Source: Tubiluchus corallicola
Lineage: Eukaryota > Priapulida > Priapulimorpha > Priapulimorphida > Tubiluchidae
NCBI GenBank assembly: GCA_030141605.1
Contig: JAQGDQ010000334.1
Span: forward strand, 1-64,000
Length of the DNA: 64,000 nt
Direction: 5' to 3'
Part shown: positions 1 to 8,742 of the stretch, in pieces
Numbering within the stretch: position 1 is the stretch's first letter
Layout: the number at the start of each line of letters is the position of its first letter
Notes under the pieces: generated by a model
Told to the model about the DNA's origin: nothing
Databases searched by the model: none
What the model saw: the letters and a program-made list of their open reading frames with translations, nothing else
Program-made: the position numbers and the translations under genes

Positions 1-822
1 TTGGTTTTTCATTTTATTGGCATAACCTATGGGGGTCATTCCTCCCAATGAATCATGCGGCCTTTTATAGTTGTAATCAAATATCCATTTATCTGTTTCA
101 TCCCTGGCTTCATCCAGCGACTGAAACAGGTAGGCATCCAATACAGCCCTGCGGTATGTTCCGTTCAGGCGTTCTACAAAAGCATTCTGTGTTGGCTTGC
201 CTGGCTGAATATATAACAGTTCTATCCCTTGAAGCTCACTCCATTCTTTTAAAAGTTCTGCAATAAACTCAGGGCCATTATCCATCCTTATTTTTGTTGG
301 TTTACCTCTACGCTTTATCAAGTGGTTCAAAACATAAACTACTTTGTTACTTCGAATCGAATGGTCAAGTTCAACATGAAGTGCTTCTCGGTTAAAATCG
401 TCCATTATATTGAAATTCTTTATCTTCCGTCCGTTTTCAAGAGCATCGTGCATAAAATCAATTGACCAGCACTGATTGATGTTTTCTGGAATTACCAAAG
501 GAACCTTAACTCTGACAGGAAGCCTCTTCTTTACTTTCCTGCGGATATTTAGTTTCATCAGGCAGTAAACCCGATAAACCCGTTTGTGGTTCCAGTCATG
601 ACCTTCCAGACGCAATCGCCCATAGGCTTTCCAGAATCCTTCTGTAGGATGCTCTTACGCTTTTACGGTAAGCGCCTCAATTATCCCTGCATCATCTTTT
701 ATCGATTCATAATAATAAACCGAACGACTCATATTTAGTACTCGGCAAGCCCTGCGGATGCCTACTTTAGAAACTTTGCAAACTTCTTTTGCAATCTCTC
801 GTTTTTCACAAGGATTTAAAGC
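1..822 (-). pseudogene. IS3-family transposase OrfB (DDE), interrupted by in-frame stop
   Basis: This is the catalytic part of the IS3 transposase (rve/DDE integrase core). Reading leftward from the slippage site, the frame shows an HTH_21-like start, then the three catalytic regions: WSIDF (first Asp), RMDNGPEF (second Asp) and [12 protein letters not shown] (Glu), ending in the typical [11 protein letters not shown] tail. A TAA codon at 657-655 interrupts the frame about 55 codons in, before the DDE core, and no nearby start replaces it well. The C-terminus runs off the window. The rest of the domain is undamaged, so the stop looks recent. Confidence 0.85.
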
Positions 823-1082
823 TTTTTTTCGATAATCTCTTTGGCGAGTTTTAAATCCAGAGCTTGTTTGGCATACATCATTTTTAACTTGCGATTCTCC
901 TCTTCAAGCTCTTTGAGCCTTTTTAACTCGGATGCTTCCATGCCTCCAAAACGTTGCCTCCATTTATAAAACGAGGCTCTGCTAACGCCATGGTCTCGGA
1001 CAATCTCGTCTACGTTTTTGCCGTTCTCATACTCCTTCAGAATCGAGGAGATTTGTTGTGGTGTAAATCTTTTCTTCTTCAT
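816..1082 (-). CDS. IS3-family transposase OrfA (helix-turn-helix)
   Basis: This 88-residue protein binds the insertion-sequence ends as the N-terminal part of the IS3 transposase. It has an HTH_Tnp_1-type N-terminal half ([15 protein letters not shown], then [15 protein letters not shown]) followed by a leucine-zipper-like coiled coil around residues 52-85. The frame ends in the heptamer A AAA AAG at 828-822, followed closely by the stop. Sliding back one base there enters the orfB frame at GCT, which is the usual IS3 route to the OrfAB transposase. The reading frame itself is intact. Confidence 0.9.
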   Translation of the reverse strand: MKKKRFTPQQISSILKEYENGKNVDEIVRDHGVSRASFYKWRQRFGGMEASELKRLKELEEENRKLKMMYAKQALDLKLAKEIIEKKL

Positions 1083-1247
1083 CTTCTAACAGTTCAAAAT
1101 TAACGTTTATTTGTCTACTTTTAAACTGTCCTATTTTTGGGGAAGCTTACACTTCTTCCTCGTGTGTCTCTTAATCTATTTTACCTTTTGTTCGGTAGTC
1201 TGTTTTTTTGCCTTCATCTTACTCGTTTTTATTGGTTATAATTTAAG

Positions 1248-1397
1248 AAATGTCTCTCTTAATTTTTAAACCAATTTGTCCGAATTAAGCTGAAGATTTA
1301 CAAGTGGAAATTTTCAGTTTGTTTGTGTAAATAAAGGTTTTTGGGTAGGATTTTTACGCAAAGAGTAATAAAAGGGGGAGCTTTGAGAAAGTTTCAA
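1248..1397 (+). repeat. Dispersed intergenic repeat, copy A
   Basis: Diverged copy of the repeat family described in the findings. The right end (TAATAAAAGGGGGAGCTTTG, 1366-1385) is clear and the left boundary is uncertain. It faces the 3' end of clpX, so it is not a leader for a neighbouring gene. Confidence 0.6.
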
Positions 1398-1412
1398 GCT
1401 GCTTGTGAAGTG

Positions 1413-2630
1413 TTAACTTGCCTTTAGCCTGGTAATGCTTACGCGATTCAACTTTTCAGCAGCCAGTTTTTTTCCTATCTCTATCTGCTTCTCTTTGCCG
1501 GAGGGCATTTCAAACATAATATCGCTTATTATTGTTTCACATATTGATCTTAATCCCCTTGCTCCAAGTTTAAATTCAACCGCCTTATCAACAATAAAGT
1601 CAAGCGCCTTATCACTAAAAGACAGCTCTATGCCATCCATTTCAAATAGTTTGATATACTGTTTGATAATTGAGTTTTTTGGTTCTATCAGTATCCTACG
1701 CAGGGCGCTTTTATCAAGCTGCGTAAGGTATGTCAGGACAGGTAGTCTTCCTATGATTTCGGGTATCAACCCATAGGAACGCAGGTCTTGAGGAGATACA
1801 TACTGCAGCATATTATCCTTGTCTATTAAGTCACTATCACGGCTCGCGTTATATCCCACAATTTTGGTGTTTAGTCTCTGCCCTATTTTTCTTTCAATAC
1901 CTTCAAATGCTCCACCACAAATAAAAAGTATATTTCGGGTATCAATAGGTATCATCTTTTGTTCCGGATGTTTCCTTCCTCCCTGTGGCGGGACATTTAC
2001 CACCGCTCCCTCCAGGAGCTTAAGAAGGCCTTGCTGCACACCCTCTCCCGAAACATCACGCGTAATAGAAGGGTTATCGCCTTTGCGCGCTATCTTGTCG
2101 AGCTCATCAATAAAAACTATTCCGCGCTCGGCAGCCTTAGTGTCGTAATTGGCAGCCTGCAGAAGGCGTGTTAGCAGGCTTTCTATATCTTCTCCAACAT
2201 AGCCGGCCTCCGTAAGTACTGTTGCATCTATGATTGTAAACGGGACATGTAGCATTCTCGCAATAACTTTGGCCAGCAAAGTTTTGCCTGTACCGGTAGG
2301 CCCCACAAGTATAATATTTGACTTTTCTATCTCTGTTTCATCATCATCGACTCTCTGGCCAAGGCGCTTATAGTGGTTATACACTGCGACTGCCAGTACC
2401 CTCTTTGCATTGTCCTGGCCTATTACATACTGATCGAGAAATTCCTTGATCTCAATAGGCTTTTTTATGTTTTCTCCACTCAGGTCGAAGTGGCTCTCTT
2501 TTTTTCCCAGCTCCTCTTCTATAATTGTGTATGCCTGTTCAGCACAGCTATCACAGATATGCCCTTCTATACCCGCAATAAGAAGGCCTACCTCCTTTTT
2601 CCCTTTTCCGCAAAATGAGCATTTATCCAT
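1413..2630 (-). CDS. clpX: ATP-dependent Clp protease ATP-binding subunit ClpX
   Basis: ClpX is the hexameric AAA+ unfoldase that feeds substrates to ClpP in the cytoplasm. The 405-residue length is normal. The N-terminal zinc-binding domain has Cys4, Cys7, Cys26 and Cys29. Walker A is GPTGTGKT (residues 110-117), Walker B is IVFIDELDKI (171-180), and the pore loop GYVG lies at 143-146. A C-terminal AAA small domain follows (LGARGLRSICE). It is the last gene of the minus-strand tig-clpP-clpX block, with only 34 bp between the clpP stop and the clpX start, so the two are probably co-transcribed. No terminator is obvious downstream. Confidence 0.97.
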   Translation of the reverse strand: MDKCSFCGKGKKEVGLLIAGIEGHICDSCAEQAYTIIEEELGKKESHFDLSGENIKKPIEIKEFLDQYVIGQDNAKRVLAVAVYNHYKRLGQRVDDDETEIEKSNIILVGPTGTGKTLLAKVIARMLHVPFTIIDATVLTEAGYVGEDIESLLTRLLQAANYDTKAAERGIVFIDELDKIARKGDNPSITRDVSGEGVQQGLLKLLEGAVVNVPPQGGRKHPEQKMIPIDTRNILFICGGAFEGIERKIGQRLNTKIVGYNASRDSDLIDKDNMLQYVSPQDLRSYGLIPEIIGRLPVLTYLTQLDKSALRRILIEPKNSIIKQYIKLFEMDGIELSFSDKALDFIVDKAVEFKLGARGLRSICETIISDIMFEMPSGKEKQIEIGKKLAAEKLNRVSITRLKAS

Positions 2631-2664
2631 AATTCAGAAATATTTTTTACTGCACAAAAGCGCC

Positions 2665-3363
2665 CTATTTTTTTTGTATTTTCTCTTTACCTTTTACCAG
2701 TACATCATCTATCATTCCGTAATCAAGGGCTTCCTGTGAGGTCATCCAGTAATTGCGATCAGAGTCTTGCTCTATCTTTTTAAAAGATTGTCCGGTGTGG
2801 AGAGCAATTATTTCATACAGCTCTTTTCGGATCTTTATTATCTCGCGCACCTCTATCTCCATATCTGCGGCTTGTCCCTGAACACCACCAAGGGGCTGAT
2901 GTATCATTATGCGCGAATGCTTAAGGGCCGAGCGTTTTCCTTTCGTACCTGCCGTTAGCAATACAGCTGCCATTGATGCAGCTACTCCGGTACATATTGT
3001 TGCAATATTGCAACCAACATACTGTAAGGTATCATAAATGCCCAGTCCGGCAGAGACAGCTCCGCCCGGAGAGTTGATGTAGACTTGAATGTCCTTACCC
3101 GGGTCAGACGTGTCCAAGTACAGAAGCTGCGCCTGGATAATATTGGCAATCTCATCATAAATAGGAACTCCCAAAAAAATGATGCGATCCATCATAAGGC
3201 GCGAAAATACATCCATTGGCACCACATTCAATTGCCGCTCTTCCAGGATATTTGGGGTGATCCCTTTTAAAGTTGAGCTATAGCGGTCCAGGGTAAGGCT
3301 GCTTATCCCCATATGCCCGGTTGCATACTTTTTAAAATCGTTGCTGTTATAATCCATTTTCAT
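2665..3363 (-). CDS. clpP: ATP-dependent Clp protease proteolytic subunit ClpP
   Basis: ClpP is the serine peptidase that forms the double heptameric proteolytic chamber. The catalytic serine is Ser130 in GVAASMAAVLL and the histidine is His155 in RIMIHQPLGG. The spacing of 25 matches the family. The catalytic Asp lies in the QDSDRNYWMTS stretch near residue 202. The protein has 232 residues, somewhat long at the N-terminus (about 30 residues before the conserved core), so a propeptide or a later start at Met3 or Met18 is possible. Dispersed repeat copy B ends 26 bp before the start codon and its terminal palindrome could contribute to the promoter. Confidence 0.97.
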   Translation of the reverse strand: MKMDYNSNDFKKYATGHMGISSLTLDRYSSTLKGITPNILEERQLNVVPMDVFSRLMMDRIIFLGVPIYDEIANIIQAQLLYLDTSDPGKDIQVYINSPGGAVSAGLGIYDTLQYVGCNIATICTGVAASMAAVLLTAGTKGKRSALKHSRIMIHQPLGGVQGQAADMEIEVREIIKIRKELYEIIALHTGQSFKKIEQDSDRNYWMTSQEALDYGMIDDVLVKGKEKIQKK

Positions 3364-3388
3364 AAGTTGTTTTGATGTAAAAATACAG

Positions 3389-3524
3389 TGAGACCTTTGT
3401 AAAGTTCATTTTTTATTAGCTGCTTTTATCAAAATTCTGTTCAAAACCCTCATTTATGTTGATAAGGAGTGGTTTATCAACGAATTTTCCTCAATCTAAA
3501 CTAAAATATTTTGTCTAGCAAAAG
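3389..3524 (-). repeat. Dispersed intergenic repeat, copy B
   Basis: Minus-strand copy. The right end reads CTTTACAAAGGTCTCA and lies 26 bp upstream of clpP. TATTTTTA follows 14 bases after the TTTA, a possible but weak -7 box. The central block (ACATAAATGAGGGTTTTGAA) is well conserved. Confidence 0.8.
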
Positions 3525-3612
3525 TATAATTAAGACAATCCCGTTCTAAATTAATAATATCCTGAACAACAAAAAGAGTTGTCATATTCAAGAGCTATAA
3601 AGCATCCCAAGA

Positions 3613-4971
3613 CTATCTTTCAAAGAGCTTTTTAAACTCCTCTTGGGTGATTACTTTATCCTCTAGCGTCACTTTTTCTCTCACCAAGTCAAGCACTTTC
3701 TCTTCCACCTTTCTTGCTATAAGCTCATTTTTCTCCTTGCTATCTGCAATAAGTTTTTTTGCATATTCGCCAAGATGCTCATCGGGCACATTATTTATCC
3801 CGTACTGGCTAAAGCGCATTCGTGCTATGTTTACAGCAGCCTCATTTACATCATCTTCGCTTATCTTAATATCGTTCTCTTTAGCAATACGATTCTTAAT
3901 AATACTCCACTTTGTTGCTTCACAAAACTCGGGGAACCCCTCTTCTATCCTCTCTTCCGGCGTATTCTCATTAATGCTTTTCAGCCATCGTTTTAAAAAT
4001 GCTTCAGGCAGCTCCACCCCTGCCTTTTTGGTCAGTGCTTTTTTTGCATCTGTCCCAAACAGGTGTAAGCAGGAGTTTTCAAACTGCTTATTCAGCTGTT
4101 CTCCGATACTTTTGCGAAACTCATCTTCGCTTTTAATATCTGTTTTTTCTCCAAATATGCCTTTAAACAGGCTCTCATTTATCTCTGAGGGGACCAGTTT
4201 TGTTATCTTTTTTATTGTAAAGCTGAAGTCTGTTTCCAGCTTTTCTGCCATATCTGCATCGATGTTCAGCATATGGGACACCTCCTTGTGGTTGTTATCA
4301 TATGCGACGAGGGGGTTAAAGCAGAGTGTATCTCCCACTTTTTTGCCTGCAAAGCTTTTTTTAATGTCTTCATCTTTAATGTATTTGACATAAATAGCGG
4401 CATCTTTTGTCTCTATTCCGCCTTTCTGTACCTTCTTTCCATTGTCCAGTTGGATAAAGTCTCCATAAACAATCTCCTCTTCGCTTACTTCATCTGCTGG
4501 TACACTTTTTGAGAATTCATTGGTATATGCATCTATCCGCTCATCTATAAGGGTCTTATCAATTTTTACTATATAGTGAGGCAGCTTAATGTCTTTGCTA
4601 AGCTCTATTTTAAATTCGGAAGCGACAGCTATGTCAAAAGCAAACTCAAAGCTTTCATCGCTGTCCCAGTTAATTAAATTTTTATTGTCCTGGTTGTGAA
4701 GAGGTTCGCCAAGAGGGTTTATGCCCTCCTTTGTAATGTAGTCGTAAAGGCTGCTGTTAACCAGCTTACCCACTTCATCTGATAGTATGGCTTTACCGTA
4801 CATTTTTTTTATAACACTGGTGGGCGCCATTCCTGCACGAAATCCCGGTATATTTGCCTTTTTCCTGTGTTCCTTTATAGTTTTTTCAACCTTTTTTTCA
4901 TAATCGGCTTTTTCAACTACAAGCCTTATGACAGAGTTCAGGTTATCTATGCTCTCTCTTGTAATCTTCAT
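3613..4971 (-). CDS. tig: Trigger factor (ribosome-associated chaperone, PPIase)
   Basis: Trigger factor binds nascent chains at the ribosome exit tunnel and catalyses prolyl isomerisation. The 452 residues fit the family. The N-terminal ribosome-binding domain contains the tunnel-docking loop NIPGFRAGMAP (about residues 40-50), followed by a diverged FKBP-like domain (around GDFIQLDNGKK, near residue 170) and a long helical C-terminal chaperone domain. It is the first gene of a tig-clpP-clpX block, a common bacterial arrangement. The 249-bp gap to clpP contains repeat copy B, so clpP may also have its own promoter. Repeat copy C lies upstream of tig. Confidence 0.95.
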   Translation of the reverse strand: MKITRESIDNLNSVIRLVVEKADYEKKVEKTIKEHRKKANIPGFRAGMAPTSVIKKMYGKAILSDEVGKLVNSSLYDYITKEGINPLGEPLHNQDNKNLINWDSDESFEFAFDIAVASEFKIELSKDIKLPHYIVKIDKTLIDERIDAYTNEFSKSVPADEVSEEEIVYGDFIQLDNGKKVQKGGIETKDAAIYVKYIKDEDIKKSFAGKKVGDTLCFNPLVAYDNNHKEVSHMLNIDADMAEKLETDFSFTIKKITKLVPSEINESLFKGIFGEKTDIKSEDEFRKSIGEQLNKQFENSCLHLFGTDAKKALTKKAGVELPEAFLKRWLKSINENTPEERIEEGFPEFCEATKWSIIKNRIAKENDIKISEDDVNEAAVNIARMRFSQYGINNVPDEHLGEYAKKLIADSKEKNELIARKVEEKVLDLVREKVTLEDKVITQEEFKKLFER

Positions 4972-5030
4972 GAGTGTGTCAATAACAGTAAAAAAAATAT
5001 AGAGTAACTGTCAGGGCGCGAGAATCTGAA

Positions 5031-5157
5031 GCGAGTTTTTTGCAAAGTTCATCTTTTTATTAATACTTCCCTCAAGATCCTCGTTTATATACAAGCTGCA
5101 GTTTCTCATTGATTCTTTCCTCAATCTAAGCAAACAGTGTTTCTGTCTTGCAAGAGA
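5031..5157 (-). repeat. Dispersed intergenic repeat, copy C
   Basis: Minus-strand copy, about 60 bp upstream of tig. The right part reads ATTAATAAAAAGATGAACTT followed by TGCAAAAAACTC. The left part is diverged. TATATTTT (minus strand, near 5001-4994) between the repeat and tig could be a -7 box. Confidence 0.75.
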
Positions 5158-5203
5158 TCGAAGTTTATTCAGCCCCTCTTTGCCTAATTGTCTAAGGCCG
5201 GCC

Positions 5204-5221
5204 CTCTACTCTTTAGTAGAG
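5204..5221. other. Perfect hairpin downstream of tRNA-Leu
   Basis: CTCTACT and AGTAGAG form a 7-bp perfect stem with loop CTTT. It lies about 27 bp beyond the 3' end of the minus-strand tRNA-Leu and could act in 3' processing or termination. It has no T run, so it is not a canonical intrinsic terminator. Confidence 0.45.
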
Positions 5222-5247
5222 CAGGGGCAACCTCAGAGCATTCTGCG

Positions 5248-5329
5248 TGCGGACGAAGGGACTCGAACCCCCACGCCTTTCGGCACCAGATCCTAAGTCT
5301 GGCGCGGCTACCAATTACGCCACGTCCGC
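5248..5329 (-). tRNA. tRNA-Leu (anticodon TAG)
   Basis: On the minus strand the acceptor GCGGACG pairs with CGTCCGC. The anticodon stem CAGA/TCTG encloses a loop CTTAGGA with anticodon TAG. A long variable arm (GTGCCGAAAGGCGT) marks a class II leucine tRNA. The T arm is GGGGGTTCGAGTCCC. A73 is the discriminator and CCA is not encoded. The 82-base length is normal for tRNA-Leu. Confidence 0.96.
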
Positions 5330-5341
5330 CTTTATAAGGTG

Positions 5342-5349
5342 CAAATATA
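5342..5349 (-). promoter_or_regulatory. -7 promoter element for tRNA-Leu
   Basis: Minus strand TATATTTG matches the Bacteroidota -7 consensus TAnnTTTG exactly. It is 13 bases ahead of the tRNA 5' end, a suitable position for a short leader. I see no good -33 TTTG at the usual distance. Confidence 0.6.
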
Positions 5350-5452
5350 GAATATTTTTTGCAGAGCTGTAGAGTTTAATCTATTATGCTGTAATTTTCA
5401 GAAAGCTTTTTCACATTAAACGGTAAAAAATAATTAACTTTGAGTGAAAAAA

Positions 5453-5486
5453 TAAGAGCTAAGAGTAACTAAGAGCTAAGAGTAAC
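5453..5486. repeat. Two tandem 17-bp direct repeats
   Basis: The unit TAAGAGCTAAGAGTAAC occurs twice in perfect tandem, at 5453-5469 and 5470-5486. It also has internal similarity (AAGAGCTAAGAG). It lies between tRNA-Leu and serC, with no evident gene in it. Confidence 0.9.
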
Positions 5487-5537
5487 GCCGGGGTGGCGAG
5501 GAGAAGTGAAGACGGGAGATAAAGAAACAGAGCATTA

Positions 5538-5570
5538 CTGAATATTTTCAGCGATATTGAAAATATTCAG
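5538..5570. other. 13-bp perfect inverted repeat upstream of serC
   Basis: CTGAATATTTTCA (5538-5550) and TGAAAATATTCAG (5558-5570) are exact reverse complements separated by GCGATAT. It is about 95 bp before the serC start. It could be an operator for a dimeric regulator or an RNA hairpin. It is AT-rich and has no T tail. Confidence 0.7.
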
Positions 5571-5663
5571 CGAGAGTGTTTAAAAATAGAATGCCCGCGT
5601 TTAGGCTGGTAAAGTAATAGCGGGTTGATATTGAGAAATAGTATAAAAAAAATAGACAAGCAG

Positions 5664-6734
5664 ATGAAAACACACAATTTTTATGCAGGTCCTTCTATCC
5701 TGCCGGAATTTACAAAACAGAAGACAGCAGAGGCAGCGCTCAATTTTGCCGGAACAGGATTGTCTGTAATGGAGGTATCCCACAGGGGCAAGGATTTTAT
5801 GGGTGTGATGGATAGGGCATGTACCCTTGTAAAAGAGCTGCTGGATGTCCCCGCAGGATATGAAGTGCTCTTTTTGCAGGGCGGGGCAAGTACTCAGTTT
5901 TGTATGGTGCCGTACAATCTTTTAAGAGAGAGGGCGGCATATCTGAATACGGGGATGTGGGCATCCAAAGCAATAAAGGAAGCGAAGTTTTTTGGAGAGG
6001 TTATCGAAGTGGCATCTTCAAAAGACAAAAATTATAATTATATACCTAAGAGGATTGAGATTCCCGAGAATGTAGATTATTTTCATATTACAACCAATAA
6101 TACAATTTTTGGAACGCAATTGAGGCGTGATCCTGATGCGCCTGTCCCGCTGGTTGCTGATATGTCATCCGACATATTTAGCCGCCCTGTAGATATTTCG
6201 AAGTACAATATCGTTTATGCGGGTGCGCAGAAAAATCTGGCACCATCGGGTGTTACATTAGCAATTGTAAAAACGGATGCACTGGGTAAGGCGGATCGGG
6301 CAATTCCTACTATGCTCGATTATAGAACACATGTGGATAAAGGGTCGATGTTTAATACTCCCCCCACTCTTCCTGTTTTTGCTGCTTTACAGACTTTGCT
6401 GTGGATTAAGAAGAGCGGAGGTGTTGCAGTGATGGAAAAGAGGAACATTGAAAAAGCAAAATTGCTTTATGATGAGCTGGACAGGAACAGGATGTTTATG
6501 CCAAACATACCTGCGGAAGAGGATCGCTCGCTTATGAATGTTACCTTTATTATGTCGCCTGGATACGAAGAGCTGGAAAAACAGTTTATGGAGATGGCTG
6601 CCGAATCTAATATTGTCGGGATTAAGGGGCATAGAAGCGTAGGGGGATTTAGGGCATCAATCTATAATGCCATGCCAATTGAAAGCATTCATGCACTGGT
6701 AGAGGTAATGAGAAAGCTTGAGAGCAAAAGCTAG
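5664..6734 (+). CDS. serC: Phosphoserine aminotransferase
   Basis: SerC transfers the amino group from glutamate to 3-phosphohydroxypyruvate in serine biosynthesis and also acts in pyridoxal-phosphate synthesis. The start chosen is the ATG at 5664, because the family begins right there ([13 protein letters not shown]). An upstream in-frame start at 5625 would add 13 non-conserved residues. Visible landmarks are [15 protein letters not shown] (PLP phosphate contacts), the PLP lysine in [12 protein letters not shown], and the C-terminal [12 protein letters not shown] substrate-binding loop. The 356-residue length is normal. No serA or serB lies in the window, so this is a stand-alone copy. It may share a transcript with the HD-domain gene 111 bp downstream. 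Confidence 0.96.
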   Translation: MKTHNFYAGPSILPEFTKQKTAEAALNFAGTGLSVMEVSHRGKDFMGVMDRACTLVKELLDVPAGYEVLFLQGGASTQFCMVPYNLLRERAAYLNTGMWASKAIKEAKFFGEVIEVASSKDKNYNYIPKRIEIPENVDYFHITTNNTIFGTQLRRDPDAPVPLVADMSSDIFSRPVDISKYNIVYAGAQKNLAPSGVTLAIVKTDALGKADRAIPTMLDYRTHVDKGSMFNTPPTLPVFAALQTLLWIKKSGGVAVMEKRNIEKAKLLYDELDRNRMFMPNIPAEEDRSLMNVTFIMSPGYEELEKQFMEMAAESNIVGIKGHRSVGGFRASIYNAMPIESIHALVEVMRKLESKS

Positions 6735-6845
6735 TATGTTCAAACCGGCTATGCTATGGGTAGGCACAAGAGTGTGTCTCCCCTTCCTGTTTACGGCTAA
6801 TTTTTTGTCCCCGGCACATTGGAGGATAAAAAGGATGCATGATAA

Positions 6846-7400
6846 ATGAAGTTGCTCAAAGTGCACCCGACTAAAATAATAGAGAAGTATTATAACCGCA
6901 GCACGCAAACATACAGGATACTCATGGAGCACAGCAGGGCTGTAGCCGATAAGGCGCTGGAAATAGCCTCTATGCACCATGAACTGAATCCCGACTTGCA
7001 ATTTATTGAAGAGGCTGCTCTTCTTCATGATATAGGCATTATTGAGACATATTCTCCAAAGCTGGGGTGCAGGGGGGAACACCACTATCTGTGCCATGGC
7101 TATCTCGGGCGGCAAATGATAGAGAAAGAGGGCTATCCTCTCCATGCCCTCGTTTGTGAGCGCCATATAGGCGTGGGCCTTACAATGGAGGATGTGGTGC
7201 AGCAACGCCTGCCACTCCCGCTACGCAACTATGTCCCTGAAACAGTGGAAGAGCAGATTATATGCTTTGCCGACACTTTCTTTTCTAAAGATGGTGATCT
7301 AAGCAAAGAGAAAAGTGTAAAGGAGGTACTCAGCTCTATTGCAAAATTCGGACAAAAGAATATTGACAAGTTTAATGAGTGGTGTGAGCTGTTCCTGTAG
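6846..7400 (+). CDS. HD-domain protein, probable metal-dependent phosphohydrolase
   Basis: This 184-residue cytoplasmic protein has an HD domain: His in MEHSRAVADKA, then the paired HD in ALLHDIGII, and a later conserved His in CERHIGVG. HD-domain proteins of this size usually hydrolyse phosphate monoesters, nucleotides or cyclic nucleotides with a divalent metal, and the substrate cannot be told from sequence. The C-terminal part (EEQIICFADTFFSKDG) has the Asp expected of the final HD metal ligand. It follows serC on the same strand but no functional link is evident. Confidence 0.85.
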   Translation: MKLLKVHPTKIIEKYYNRSTQTYRILMEHSRAVADKALEIASMHHELNPDLQFIEEAALLHDIGIIETYSPKLGCRGEHHYLCHGYLGRQMIEKEGYPLHALVCERHIGVGLTMEDVVQQRLPLPLRNYVPETVEEQIICFADTFFSKDGDLSKEKSVKEVLSSIAKFGQKNIDKFNEWCELFL

Positions 7401-7429
7401 CCTGCCTAAAAGGATATGCCAAAAGGGCT

Positions 7430-8347
7430 TTAGTTCGTTCCCTTTACTGTCTTTGCACGTTTTTTCCTGGGTATGAGCCTGGAAAAGAATAGCCCGGATA
7501 TAACGATAATAATTCCTGCAAATTTTCTTAAAGAGAGCGGCTCATCAATTATGAACCATGCAAAAATGGCGGTGAATACCGGAATTATATTCACAAACAT
7601 ATTGGAGTTGTTGACCCCCATGTTGCGCACACTGTAGGTAAACAGGATAAATGCGAAGCATGATGCAAAAATTGCAAGTTTTACTATTGCTACAAAGGCA
7701 TCTTTGTGAAATGGAGTGTTTATGAAGCTACCCATCTCAAATACCAGCCATAACGGCAGGAAATAAAATATTCCCAGGAAACTCTGGTACGTTATTATTG
7801 CTGTATCGCTATATCTTTCTGTAAGTCCTTTTAAAACAACTGCATATCCTATAGCGGCGGCAACAGCCAAAAACATCAATGCTATTCCCAGAGGAGGGGC
7901 CTGCAGGCTGAATGAAGAGTCAAAAATTACGATTATTACCCCCAGGAACGACAATACTATTCCCAGAGCACTTCGTAGTGAAAGCTTTTCGTTATGAAAA
8001 CGGGAGGCGGCAAATGGAGAAAACAGGGGTATTGTAGCTATTATTACGGCACCAATAGTGCTGGATACGTACATAAGCCCGTAGCTCTCTCCCATAAAAT
8101 AGAGAAAGGGCTCGAACAGTGATAACAGAAGGAGTCTGCCAATATCTTTTTTGGGAGGTATCACCAGCTTCCCACTTAGCTTGGCAAAGGCAATCATTAG
8201 TACTGAAGCTATAATCAGTCTGAAAAATATTGTTGTGAGAGGGCCATAAGCTAGATAGGCTATCTTAACCCACACAAAAGAGAATGACCAGAACATCATG
8301 GCCAGAATAACAGCGGTATAGACAACAGGCCTTCTCTTTTGCATATT
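7430..8347 (-). CDS. EamA-family (DMT) transporter
   Basis: This is a drug/metabolite transporter superfamily protein with two EamA repeats, each of about five membrane segments. The first covers roughly residues 8-145 and the second 155-290. I chose the ATG at 8347 (MQKRRPVVYTAV), which places the basic N-terminus directly before the first segment. A start at 8401 would add 18 residues. The tail RLIPRKKRAK is basic and cytoplasmic. Family members export amino acids, purines or other metabolites. The substrate here is unknown. The gene converges with the HD-domain gene, with 29 bp between stops. Confidence 0.9.
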   Translation of the reverse strand, partial: NMQKRRPVVYTAVILAMMFWSFSFVWVKIAYLAYGPLTTIFFRLIIASVLMIAFAKLSGKLVIPPKKDIGRLLLLSLFEPFLYFMGESYGLMYVSSTIGAVIIATIPLFSPFAASRFHNEKLSLRSALGIVLSFLGVIIVIFDSSFSLQAPPLGIALMFLAVAAAIGYAVVLKGLTERYSDTAIITYQSFLGIFYFLPLWLVFEMGSFINTPFHKDAFVAIVKLAIFASCFAFILFTYSVRNMGVNNSNMFVNIIPVFTAIFAWFIIDEPLSLRKFAGIIIVISGLFFSRLIPRKKRAKTVKGTN

Positions 8348-8420
8348 GTTTAAAGATAGTGTATGAGAGCTCAAAAGTAGGAATAATGGCTTTGCAGCCA
8401 AATTATTACTACAAGCCTAT

Positions 8421-8541
8421 TGTAAAGTGAGATATTTTGTCTTGGTCTGAAAGGGAGTTGCAACTTCATCAGTGTAAGCTATTTTGAAAAGGGTTTTCAC
8501 TAAAGTGTTAAGTAGTGGAGACGAGTTTTGCAAAAATCTCA
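8421..8541 (+). repeat. Dispersed intergenic repeat, copy D
   Basis: A diverged copy between the transporter and tRNA-His. The right half (TTTTGAAAAGGGTTTTCACT, then GAGTTTTGCAAAAATCTCA) is recognisable. The left end reads TGTAAAGTGAGATATTTTG. Confidence 0.65.
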
Positions 8542-8605
8542 CATTGGCTAAATAAGGGTAAGTTTTGCAAAGAGTTCGTGGCACAAGTGTATCTGATAAT
8601 AAACA

Positions 8606-8638
8606 TTTGCTTCATTTGAAAAACATTATCTATATTTG
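8606..8638 (+). promoter_or_regulatory. Promoter of tRNA-His
   Basis: TTTG at 8606-8609 and TATATTTG at 8631-8638 are separated by 21 bases, a good match to the Bacteroidota -33 TTTG / -7 TAnnTTTG promoter. A second TTTG at 8615-8618 gives a 12-base spacing. The tRNA starts 20 bases after the -7 box. Confidence 0.7.
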
Positions 8639-8657
8639 CGGAGGTAACAGCAAAAAT

Positions 8658-8732
8658 GGTGGATGTAGCTCAGTTGGTTAGAGCACTGGATTGTGGTTCC
8701 AGGGGTCGCCGGTTCAAGTCCGGTCTTCCACC
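8658..8732 (+). tRNA. tRNA-His (anticodon GTG)
   Basis: The anticodon stem CTGGA/TCCAG encloses the loop TTGTGGT with anticodon GTG. The D arm contains GCTCAGTTGGTTAGAGC and the T arm GCCGGTTCAAGTCCGGT. An extra G at position -1 (8658) faces C73 (8732), the identity pair of bacterial tRNA-His. The acceptor has a U-U mismatch at positions 6 and 67. CCA is not encoded. Confidence 0.96.
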
Positions 8733-8742
8733 CTTCTAAAAA

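Larger units (their letters stand above)
1..1151 (-). mobile_element. IS3-family insertion sequence, right part cut by window edge
   Basis: The element reads on the minus strand. It has an orfA of 88 codons, an overlapping orfB in the -1 frame and a left terminus near 1145-1151 that reads TGTAAGCTTCCCC inward, as in IS3-type ends. The orfB C-terminus reaches base 1, so the other terminus and any target duplication lie outside the window. The copy is probably inactive because orfB has an in-frame stop. It lies downstream of clpX and separates the tig-clpP-clpX block from whatever is to the left. Confidence 0.85.

Noticed and set aside
48-266. Plus-strand open frame at the left edge
   Set aside because: It is antisense to the DDE domain of the IS3 orfB, which has all three catalytic motifs in the other strand.
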